From positions 47,373 through 111,372 of the forward strand of contig VBFY01000059.1 in assembly GCA_005889405.1 (NCBI GenBank): a stretch of DNA of 64,000 nucleotides, read 5' to 3'. The notes beneath the pieces are model-generated. The model was not told the DNA's origin and searched no databases. It saw nothing but the letters and a program-made list of their open reading frames with translations. Positions 1 through 8,016 of the stretch are shown here, piece by piece (the first letter of the stretch is position 1; each line of letters opens with the position of its first letter). The DNA is from Chloroflexota bacterium. GTDB taxonomy: Bacteria > Chloroflexota > Limnocylindria > P2-11E. The translations under genes and the position numbers were made by a program.

Positions 1-2
1 GC

Positions 3-1211
3 ACCGTCGACGAGGCCGTCGCCGAGATCGCCGCCGGCAGGATGGTCATCGTCGTCGACGACGAGGACCGCGAAAACGAGGGCGATCTCACGATGGCCGC
101 CCAGGCGTGCACGCCGGAGACGGTCGCCTTCATCCGCAAGTACGCGAGCGGCGTCATCTGCGTGCCGATGACCAGCGAGAGGCTCGAGCAGCTCGAGCTG
201 CCGCAGATGGTGCAGCGCAACGAGGCCAGGCTGGGCACGGCGTTCAGCGTGACGGTCGACGCGCGCGAAGGCATCACGACGGGCATCAGCGCGGTGGACC
301 GCGCACGCACGATCCGCGTTCTGGCAGACCCGAACGCGAAGCCGGCGGACCTCGTCAAGCCGGGCCACATGTTCCCGCTGCGCGCGCGCGATGGCGGCGT
401 GCTCGTGCGCGCCGGCCAGACCGAGGCCGCGGTGGATCTCTGCCGGCTCGCGGGCCTCGAGCCCGTCGGCGTGATCTGCGAGATCACCAACCCCGATGGC
501 TCGATGTCACGCCTTCCGGAGCTCAAGCGATTCGCGAAGCGCCACGGTCTCAAGATGATCACGGTCAAGGACCTGATCGCGTACCGGATGGCGCGCGAGC
601 AGATGGTCGAGCGCGTCGCGACCGCGAAGCTACCGACGAAGTACGGCGACTTCCTGGTGCACGGCTACAAGGCACGCTTCGGCAACACCGAGGCCGAGCA
701 CGTCGCTCTGACAATGGGCGACGTCGCCGACGGCAAGCCGGTGCTCGTGCGCGTGCACTCCGAATGCCTCACCGGCGACCTCCTGGGCTCGCAGCGCTGC
801 GACTGCGGCGCGCAGATGGACGCCGCGCTCGAGCGGATCGCGCAGGAGGGCCGGGGCGTGTTCCTCTACCTGCGGCAGGAGGGACGCGGCATCGGCCTCA
901 TGAACAAGCTGCGCGCCTACGCGTTACAGGACCAGGGCCTCGACACCGTCGAGGCGAACGAACGGCTCGGCTTCAAGGCCGATCACCGCGAGTACGGCAT
1001 CGGCGTCCAGATACTCATGGACCTCGGCGTACGGCGCGCGCGCATCCTCACGAACAATCCGGAGAAGGCGGGCGTCTCGCTATACGGTTTCGAGATCGTC
1101 GAACGTATCCCGATCGAGATCCGTGCGACCGCGACGAACCGCGCCTACCTCAACACCAAGCGCGACAAGATGGGCCATCTGCTGAGCGTGGTCGCGGACG
1201 AAACGAGCTAG
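3..1211 (+). CDS. ribBA: Bifunctional 3,4-dihydroxy-2-butanone-4-phosphate synthase / GTP cyclohydrolase II; 5' end truncated by window edge
   Basis: Reading frame is open from the window edge ([29 protein letters not shown]); Rib[12 protein letters not shown] motif and RibA zinc motif [24 protein letters not shown]. Confidence 0.97.
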   Translation, partial: TVDEAVAEIAAGRMVIVVDDEDRENEGDLTMAAQACTPETVAFIRKYASGVICVPMTSERLEQLELPQMVQRNEARLGTAFSVTVDAREGITTGISAVDRARTIRVLADPNAKPADLVKPGHMFPLRARDGGVLVRAGQTEAAVDLCRLAGLEPVGVICEITNPDGSMSRLPELKRFAKRHGLKMITVKDLIAYRMAREQMVERVATAKLPTKYGDFLVHGYKARFGNTEAEHVALTMGDVADGKPVLVRVHSECLTGDLLGSQRCDCGAQMDAALERIAQEGRGVFLYLRQEGRGIGLMNKLRAYALQDQGLDTVEANERLGFKADHREYGIGVQILMDLGVRRARILTNNPEKAGVSLYGFEIVERIPIEIRATATNRAYLNTKRDKMGHLLSVVADETS

Positions 1212-1215
1212 CTAG

Positions 1216-3111
1216 CTAACGCGTCGCGTTCTGCCACCAGCTGGTCGCGCTCTTCAGCAGCTGACTGTCGGTCCCGCCCGAGAGATCGTGGTCAATGGTC
1301 GTGATCCAACGGCCGCCGCTGAAGATCACCGTCACGCCAATGCCCTCGAGCCGACCCGGACCCTGGCTCCGTTGCACGTCGGTCACTTCCGACCATTTCT
1401 TGTCGATGCCGACGATCGGCAACGGAACGATCTCGCGAAGGCCGGAATTGTCGATGACCAGCGTCGTCGCCACCGTCGGCGCGAAGGCGGCGAAGCCGAG
1501 GAACAGCGCGCCTGCGGCGACCGAGGTGCCGAGCAGCAGGCGCGCAAGCTCGCGTGACGCGATCCGCAGCGGCAGTGGCCCGCTCGTGTGCCAGCCCCGC
1601 ACGCTACCGCGCGCCCACGCGAGCGCCGACGATCCGAGGCCGAGACGCAGCACCAGGCGCGTGAGGAGTGCCGATAGCCCAACGGCCATGACAAAGCTGC
1701 GTAGGTCGAACCAGCTGTAGCGCGGCTGGACCACGAACGCACCCGACCCGGCGGGCGGCCTGATGTCCGACGCGAGGTTGACGATCTCCGGGAGGATGAA
1801 GAGCCCCGCGAAGAAGATGAACGCGAACAGCGCTCCGGCCACCGCGGGCACGAACGGGTCATCGTGCTCTGAGAACTCCCCGCGCACGCGCTCCATCGCG
1901 TTCTCGTACTCGAGCCACGACGTCGAGTGGTAGTTGAACGTCTGCGCGCGCATGTCCTGCATGACCTTCGCGACGTAGGGCGCAAGTCCCGGCTCGGTCG
2001 CGCCGTCGATGGAGACGACGAGCGCGCGCGTCAGCTTCTCGACGTACGGCTGCATGGTCGCGCTTTCCTTGGTCTTCACGAGCTTCTCGCGGTCGGCCTC
2101 CGTCTTGATCACCAGACGACCGCGGTTGGCCTGAACGTCTTTGACCTCGCTCCACGTGTACGCCGTCCCGGTCCGAAGGCCCACGATCGCGATCCCGATC
2201 GGCGCGAGCTCGAGGCGCGCGCGGCCGAATAAGCCGAAGCGGACGTCCTTTCGCATGACGGCGGGATGCTTTCCGATCGTCGCCATGAGCTCGAGGTACG
2301 CCGGGGGTTTCGCGGGGGCCAGGGGCGCGGTGAAGACGGGCGGAACGAACGGCTTGGGAGCTGGGGGCGGCGGCACCCACGCCGGTGCAGGCGCCGGCTC
2401 CGCCGTTTGCGCCGTGGGCCTTCCGCGCTTCGCGGCCTTCTGCGCTTCGCGCTCGGCTTCCTTCGTCTGGCGTTCGGCGATTTTCGCTTCGCGCTCGTCG
2501 ATCTTCGCCTGCGCCGCGGCGAGCTTCGCGTTCCTCTTCGCGTCTTCTTCCGCGATCTTCGCGGCCTTGACCGCGTTCTCCTCAGCGAGCTTGGCGGCCT
2601 TCTTCCCCTCTTCGATCGCGCGTAGCGCGGCCTTCTTGTCCTGCTTCGTGATCGGCGCGGCCGCAGGCGCAGCGGGGGTGAACGAGGTCGGCGCGGGCGC
2701 AACGCTGAACGGACTGTTCGGCGAGGTGAAGGGACTGGGCACGGTGGCCGCCTGCGCGGCCGACACCCATTCCGGAGCGGTGGTCGGTGGCGCCGGAGCC
2801 GCGGGCGCCGACGCCCGCGGCGCGAACGCGAACGGGGAGTTGGGCGAGTTGAAGATCGACGGCACCGTCGGCGCGGGCGGCGCCGGCGGCGGAGCGGCGG
2901 GCGGCGGACTCGTGAACGGATCCGGGTACTCCGGGATCGTGCTTGCTGCTGCCGAAAACGGATTCGGTTGTGGCAGGTACTGCGACTGCTGGACCGGTTG
3001 CCACTCCGGCGTGAACGCTGGCGCGGCGGGCGCGTCCGGAGTTTCCTCCGCCCTTTCCTGGCCAGGCGGGGGCGGAACGAGGCCGAGCGCGACGAGGCGA
3101 GGGTCGTCCAT
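1216..3111 (-). CDS. Hypothetical membrane protein: Pro/Ala-rich N-terminus, Lys/Glu/Ala coiled coil, C-terminal TM segments
   Basis: ORF track; start placed at MDDPRLVALGLVPPPPG; low-complexity region, coiled coil (KAAKLAEENAVKAAKIAEEDAKR) and hydrophobic segments. Confidence 0.75.
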   Translation of the reverse strand: MDDPRLVALGLVPPPPGQERAEETPDAPAAPAFTPEWQPVQQSQYLPQPNPFSAAASTIPEYPDPFTSPPPAAPPPAPPAPTVPSIFNSPNSPFAFAPRASAPAAPAPPTTAPEWVSAAQAATVPSPFTSPNSPFSVAPAPTSFTPAAPAAAPITKQDKKAALRAIEEGKKAAKLAEENAVKAAKIAEEDAKRNAKLAAAQAKIDEREAKIAERQTKEAEREAQKAAKRGRPTAQTAEPAPAPAWVPPPPAPKPFVPPVFTAPLAPAKPPAYLELMATIGKHPAVMRKDVRFGLFGRARLELAPIGIAIVGLRTGTAYTWSEVKDVQANRGRLVIKTEADREKLVKTKESATMQPYVEKLTRALVVSIDGATEPGLAPYVAKVMQDMRAQTFNYHSTSWLEYENAMERVRGEFSEHDDPFVPAVAGALFAFIFFAGLFILPEIVNLASDIRPPAGSGAFVVQPRYSWFDLRSFVMAVGLSALLTRLVLRLGLGSSALAWARGSVRGWHTSGPLPLRIASRELARLLLGTSVAAGALFLGFAAFAPTVATTLVIDNSGLREIVPLPIVGIDKKWSEVTDVQRSQGPGRLEGIGVTVIFSGGRWITTIDHDLSGGTDSQLLKSATSWWQNATR

Positions 3112-3176
3112 TCCTTGTTGAACGTTAGGGCACGCGAGATGCGACGGCGAGCCCCCCGATAGATAGAGTGCGATGA

Positions 3177-3713
3177 GTGGCGACCGAAAAGACACGTGCC
3201 CCTAAGCGCGCCGGCGCTCAGCGCGGCGCCCGTGTCGCGATCGTTCGCGCGCGGTGGAACGAAGAGATCACCCTCGCTCTCGAGCGCGGCGCCATCGAGC
3301 GAGCGGCCGAGTCCGGTGCGAGCGTCGATCTCTTCGATGTCGCGGGTTCGTTCGAGCTGCCTGCGGCCGTCGCGCTCCTCGCGGACACGGCCCGTTACGA
3401 CGCGGTCGTTCCCATCGGCTGCCTCATCCGCGGTGAGACTCCGCACTTCGAGTACATCGCGCAGTCTGTGGCGAAAGGTCTCATGGATCTCACGCTCACC
3501 TACCCGACCGCGATCCCATTCGGCGTGCTCACCTGCGACACCATCGAGCAGGCACGCGAGCGCGCCGGAGGTGCGGAGGGCAACAAGGGTTCCGAGTCGA
3601 TGGACGCGGCGCTCGAGATGGTGTCCCTCCGTCAGGCGCTGATGCGCGCGCCGTCGAGCGCACGGCGCTCGGCACGTAAAGCATCGAGCGCCTCGTCGCG
3701 CTCGACCCGGTAG
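3177..3713 (+). CDS. ribH: 6,7-dimethyl-8-ribityllumazine synthase
   Basis: Motifs VPIGCLIRGETPHFEYIAQSVAKGLMDLTL, PFGVLTCDT and GNKGSESMDAALEMV; 3' end overlaps the convergent pxpC. Confidence 0.93.
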   Translation: MATEKTRAPKRAGAQRGARVAIVRARWNEEITLALERGAIERAAESGASVDLFDVAGSFELPAAVALLADTARYDAVVPIGCLIRGETPHFEYIAQSVAKGLMDLTLTYPTAIPFGVLTCDTIEQARERAGGAEGNKGSESMDAALEMVSLRQALMRAPSSARRSARKASSASSRSTR

Positions 3714-4537
3714 AAGCGGAGCGACTCGCCCGGCACGCGCTGCGCGACCTTCCCGAGGTCGGCGGCGATGACGGTCGCGATCACGGGATACCCGCCGGTC
3801 GTCTGATGATCCGCCAGTAACACGATCGGCGCGCCGCCCCGCGGCACCTGCACCGCGCCCGCGATGATGCCGCAGCTCTGCAGCTCGCCGGCCCGTGGCG
3901 CGATGGGCACGCCACCAAGGCGTATGCCTTGCCGGTCGCTCGCGGCATCGATGACGAACGTCGCGTCGAAGAACTGCGCGACGACATCCGGCTCGAAGCG
4001 ATGGTCATGCGGACCTGCCATCGCGCGCACCTGACCCTCGTATGCCGCCGGCTCCGTGTGCCGCCCGGCATCCTCCGCTCCGGATCCCGAGTCGCCGAGC
4101 GGGAGCGTGTCGCCGGCGCGCAGCGCCGCGCCCAGACCTGCGGGGAGATACGTCGCGCGCGATCCGAGGAGCACGGGCGTCGCGATGCCACCGCTCACCG
4201 CGAGATAGGCGAACCGTGTTCGCTCCCCGGAATGCACCGTCACGATCTGGCCGGCGCGGACGAACACCGAACTCCAGCCGGGAAGCCGCGTGCGCGTCGC
4301 GAGCGAGACGTCGCGTCCGGCGACCGCGACGACGCGCGAGTCGTCGCAGGTGAAACGGAACGGCGGGCCGATGATCTCGATGCCCGCTGCGTCGGCGTCG
4401 TTGCCAACGAGCGCGTTCGCGGCCGCGAGCGCGAACGGATCCGCGGCGCCGGCGGGCGGCACGCCTGAACGCAGATGGCCGAAGCGTCCACGGTCCTGCA
4501 CCGTCGAACGCGCGCCCGACTCGCTGATTCGGATCAC
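3632..4537 (-). CDS. pxpC: 5-oxoprolinase subunit C / biotin-dependent carboxyltransferase family
   Basis: STVQDRGRFGHLRSGVPPAGAADPFALAAAN motif; GTG start overlaps pxpB stop (GTGA). Confidence 0.92.
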   Translation of the reverse strand: MIRISESGARSTVQDRGRFGHLRSGVPPAGAADPFALAAANALVGNDADAAGIEIIGPPFRFTCDDSRVVAVAGRDVSLATRTRLPGWSSVFVRAGQIVTVHSGERTRFAYLAVSGGIATPVLLGSRATYLPAGLGAALRAGDTLPLGDSGSGAEDAGRHTEPAAYEGQVRAMAGPHDHRFEPDVVAQFFDATFVIDAASDRQGIRLGGVPIAPRAGELQSCGIIAGAVQVPRGGAPIVLLADHQTTGGYPVIATVIAADLGKVAQRVPGESLRFYRVERDEALDALRAERRALDGARISA

Positions 4538-5175
4538 AGCGGGACGAATCGCACGCGGTCGCCGGCACGGATGCGCGCCGGCTCGGCGGCGGCCGGATCG
4601 AACATGGTGAGTTCGGTCCGTCCGATGAGACGCCAACCGCCCGGCGACACGAGTGGATAGACCGCCGTCTGGCCATCGGCCACCGCGACGGAGCCCGCGG
4701 GAACTCGCTCGCGCGGACGCTCGAGACGCGGCGCCACGATGCGTGGATCGAGGCGACCGCAGTACGCGAACCCCGGCAGAAATCCGAGGAAGTAGCACGT
4801 GTACTCGCGCCCCGCGTGAAGCGCGACGAGCTGCTCGACGCTCAGCTGCGAACGCTCGGCCGTCTCGGCGAGGTCGGGGCCGTCGTAGGCCGTCGGAACC
4901 TCGATCGCGCGCCGCGATCGGTCGCCCACGATGGTCGCGATCTCGCCGCGTGGAAGCAGCTCACGTGCGAACTTCTCGGCCTCCGTCGGCGCGATGCGCA
5001 GCGGATCGAAACGAAGCAGCGCGGAGGTGTAGGCCGGCACCGCCGGACCGAACGCGAAGTCCGTCTCCCAGGTATCCGCGATCCCGCGTGCCCAGCCGAC
5101 GACGTTCTCCTGGAATTCGTCCCCGAGCTCAACGAGCAGCGCGCCCTCGCCGAAAGGAACGACGCGCGGCCTCAC
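4534..5175 (-). CDS. pxpB: 5-oxoprolinase subunit B
   Basis: KipI/PxpB motifs FLGFLPGFAYCGRLD and PAGSVAVADGQTAVYPLVSPGGWRLIGRT; GTG start overlaps pxpA stop. Confidence 0.93.
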   Translation of the reverse strand: MRPRVVPFGEGALLVELGDEFQENVVGWARGIADTWETDFAFGPAVPAYTSALLRFDPLRIAPTEAEKFARELLPRGEIATIVGDRSRRAIEVPTAYDGPDLAETAERSQLSVEQLVALHAGREYTCYFLGFLPGFAYCGRLDPRIVAPRLERPRERVPAGSVAVADGQTAVYPLVSPGGWRLIGRTELTMFDPAAAEPARIRAGDRVRFVPL

Positions 5176-5939
5176 CGCCAGATGACCGCCGCCCGCACCT
5201 TCACACCGGCACGGTCGAGCGCAGCGCGCACGGCGGCGGCGATCGCGGGCGCGCCAGGGGTATCGCCGTGCAGGCACAGCGTGTCGACGGTGAGGTCGAG
5301 GAACGTCCCATCGTGTGCGCGCACTCCGCCCTCGCGTACGAACGAGAGCGCCTGCTTCGCGGCGATCTGTGGGTCGGCGTGCAGCGCGCCCGGCAGCCGG
5401 CGCGCACGAAGGGTGCCGTCCGATTCGTAGGCGCGGTCGACGAAGCCTTCGCGCACGACGCGCAGCCCGACAGCGAGCGCCGCCTCGACCATCGCCGACT
5501 TCGGCGGCGCGAACATGGCCGCCTCGCTGGGCGGCGGCAGCGCCTTCCTCACGCCCGTGACGATCGCCTTCGCGACGGCGTTGTCACGCTCGGCCTGGTT
5601 GTAGAGCGCGCCGTGCGCCTTTACATGCGCGATCTTGAGGTCGGGGTCGACGCGTTGCAGCGCGCGGATCTGACGCGCGACCTCCTCGCTCAGCTCGTCG
5701 CTGGTCATGGTCATGGGCAGGCGCCCGAAGTTCGCGCGCTCCGGATATCCCGGATGCGCCCCGATGGCCACGCCGTAACGGCGCGCGAGCGCGACCGTCT
5801 CGCGCATCGTCGAGTCGTCGCCCGCGTGCGCGCCGCAGGCGATGTTCGCCGAGCTGATGAGCGGCATGAGCTCAGCGTCTGTCCCCGCGCCCTCGCCGAG
5901 ATCGCTGTTGAGATCGATCGACGCGAGCGAGCGCGTCAT
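5172..5939 (-). CDS. pxpA: 5-oxoprolinase subunit A (LamB/YcsF family)
   Basis: DLNSDLGEGAGTDAELMPLISSANIACGAHAGD and HVKAHGALYN motifs. Confidence 0.95.
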   Translation of the reverse strand: MTRSLASIDLNSDLGEGAGTDAELMPLISSANIACGAHAGDDSTMRETVALARRYGVAIGAHPGYPERANFGRLPMTMTSDELSEEVARQIRALQRVDPDLKIAHVKAHGALYNQAERDNAVAKAIVTGVRKALPPPSEAAMFAPPKSAMVEAALAVGLRVVREGFVDRAYESDGTLRARRLPGALHADPQIAAKQALSFVREGGVRAHDGTFLDLTVDTLCLHGDTPGAPAIAAAVRAALDRAGVKVRAAVIWR

Positions 5940-7168
5940 GGACCCACGACGGAGCGGATGAAGATCGAACTCGGATCCTTGTAGAGGCTGACCTGCGTGC
6001 CTCCGTTGACGGATGCCAGCACGATCTCGAGGCCGCGAGAGCCACTCGCGCGCGTGAAGACGATTCCCGCGGGCAGCCATAGGACCTGTTGCGCGCCGTC
6101 GGTCGCCGCAACGGCCGCGAGCTGCTCGCCATCGGCGTCGTAGATGAGCACGGAGCCGAAGGAGTTCACGCTCGCGCGATCTACGACGGCGGCGGCGAAT
6201 CGCGCGCCGTTCGGCTCCCATGCGGCGGAGGTCACCGCGACCGGGGGCGTCGACTGGATACCGAGGAGCATCTTCGATGAGCCGGTCGCGTCGTTCCACA
6301 GCGCAAGCGATCCCCCAGGTCGGCCGGCACAACAACCACCGACGCCGACGAGCGCCCGTGGCTGGGCGCGCCGCCATGAGACGACGCTGGCGGCAGTCGT
6401 CTCATCGAAGGAGTGATTCACATTCGACGCGAGATCGAGGACCTCGACCGCACCGCCTGCGCGGATGCGGTCCCAGACCAGACCGCGACCATCGGGTGTC
6501 AGGCCGCGCAGCTGCGCGCCGTTCTCATCGGGACCACGCACGCGCGTCTTCTGCGTGCCGTCGCTGCGCACGCGGAAGATGCCGAGGTCGACGACGCCGC
6601 TCTGTCCGGCCGAGGTGTGGGCCGCGTAATAAAGGAGCGAGCCATCCTCCGACCAGACAGGCGTTGACTGCGTGACGCCGGACTCCTCCTCGGTGAGCCA
6701 GCGCGTCGACCCCGACGCGAGGTCCCAGATCGCGATCCGCGCGGTGTTCGCGCTGATCGCAAGGGCGACCGCGAGCACGCTGCCGTCGTCCCGAAGGGCG
6801 TAGCCCAGCTGGATGGGATTCGGCAGCGCGACGAGAGGAGTTGCCGTGCCGCCGTCGAGCGGCACCGCCAGCAGAGTCGCGCCGGGCGCGTCCGAATGCT
6901 CCACGAGCAGGACCGGCCCGGACGGGCGCCACGACCCCACGAGCGGGTGCAGCAGCGACGCGAGGTCCTGACGCGGCGAGGTCGTTACCACTGGTGCGGA
7001 CGACGCTGGGATCTGCGACGCCGCCTGCGACGCTGAGGGTGTCGCGGCGATGGACACGGCGGTCGGCGCCCGCGTGGCGATCACGGTCGATCGGGGCCCG
7101 AACGCGATCGCAGCGACGACCACCACCACGGCGAGGACCCCCGCGCTGACGAGCACGACACTTCGCAT
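5936..7168 (-). CDS. Secreted/anchored TolB/WD40-like beta-propeller protein
   Basis: N-terminal TM/signal segment; blades such as VWSEDGSLLYYAAHTS; ATGA overlap with pxpA. Confidence 0.75.
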   Translation of the reverse strand: MRSVVLVSAGVLAVVVVVAAIAFGPRSTVIATRAPTAVSIAATPSASQAASQIPASSAPVVTTSPRQDLASLLHPLVGSWRPSGPVLLVEHSDAPGATLLAVPLDGGTATPLVALPNPIQLGYALRDDGSVLAVALAISANTARIAIWDLASGSTRWLTEEESGVTQSTPVWSEDGSLLYYAAHTSAGQSGVVDLGIFRVRSDGTQKTRVRGPDENGAQLRGLTPDGRGLVWDRIRAGGAVEVLDLASNVNHSFDETTAASVVSWRRAQPRALVGVGGCCAGRPGGSLALWNDATGSSKMLLGIQSTPPVAVTSAAWEPNGARFAAAVVDRASVNSFGSVLIYDADGEQLAAVAATDGAQQVLWLPAGIVFTRASGSRGLEIVLASVNGGTQVSLYKDPSSIFIRSVVGP

Positions 7169-7186
7169 CGCAGCGAGGTTAGCGCC

Positions 7187-7981
7187 CTACCGCAGCTCGC
7201 TCCTCGGCGTCGGACAGGACTTGCGATGAGCGCAGTCGTTGAAGCCGTCAGTGTCGCTGTCAGGAAGGGACGGCGTGGCGATGAGCGACAGGTCGAAGTC
7301 GACGAGCTGCATCTGTTCGGCGGCGACAAAGGCGGCGGGGAGCCCGTTGGCCGTTGCGTTGTCGAAGTGGACGATCGCGAGGTCGGGCATCGGTCCGACC
7401 GTGACAGCTCCGGTATCGGAGATGACGACCGGTGTCTCGATCACCCACTCCGCGGTGCCGTAGGTCGATGTGTAGGGCAGCGTGATGCCGAAGGAGATGG
7501 AGGTACTGAGGTTCGCGATCGTGATCGTCCACACCTCCGGCGCCAACGCGCTCTCAGCGATGTCGACACGCATGTGATCGCCGGGTCGCACGACCAACCC
7601 GGTGCGAATCAACGGCGCGGGGACCGTCTCCCACCACGCGTAGTAGTCGGCGCTACCTGCGGCGTCGACGTCATGTCCGATACCAGCCTGGATGAGCGTC
7701 GAGTCGAAGAGCGTGCATGCGGTATCGAGACAGCCCCCGCCGATGCCGATCCAGCTCGAGGAGTATTCCGCTTCGCCCGCTTTGAGCTGTTTCGCCTTCG
7801 GCACGAGCCATTCACCTGAGATCGAGTGGAAGGTCGTGCCCTTCTCGATGCTGCCCTGCGTGTACCCGGCCCAGTTGAGGGACTGGTTCGCGGCGACAAC
7901 GACAATGGGACGCTCCGTCCTCGACGGAGCCGACGAAGGGAGTAGAACGGCGAGGACCAAGAGCCATGCTGATCGGCGCAC
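7187..7981 (-). CDS. G1 family (eqolisin-type) glutamic endopeptidase, secreted
   Basis: Signal peptide VRRSAWLLVLAVLLPSS; NWAGY, SGEWLVP, SSWIGIGG, LIQAGIG (putative catalytic Gln), YYAWWETVP, AEWVIETP (putative catalytic Glu). Confidence 0.85.
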   Translation of the reverse strand: MRRSAWLLVLAVLLPSSAPSRTERPIVVVAANQSLNWAGYTQGSIEKGTTFHSISGEWLVPKAKQLKAGEAEYSSSWIGIGGGCLDTACTLFDSTLIQAGIGHDVDAAGSADYYAWWETVPAPLIRTGLVVRPGDHMRVDIAESALAPEVWTITIANLSTSISFGITLPYTSTYGTAEWVIETPVVISDTGAVTVGPMPDLAIVHFDNATANGLPAAFVAAEQMQLVDFDLSLIATPSLPDSDTDGFNDCAHRKSCPTPRSELR

Positions 7982-8016
7982 GGCCGCACGCCCGCAGTTG
8001 GCGTGCCAGGGACGCC

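Noticed and set aside
4534-6377. Long N-terminal extensions of pxpA/pxpB/pxpC ORFs in the track
   Set aside because: Extensions are Arg-rich and antisense/out-of-frame with the upstream coding gene; internal GTG/ATG starts overlapping the previous stop by 4 nt are far more plausible.
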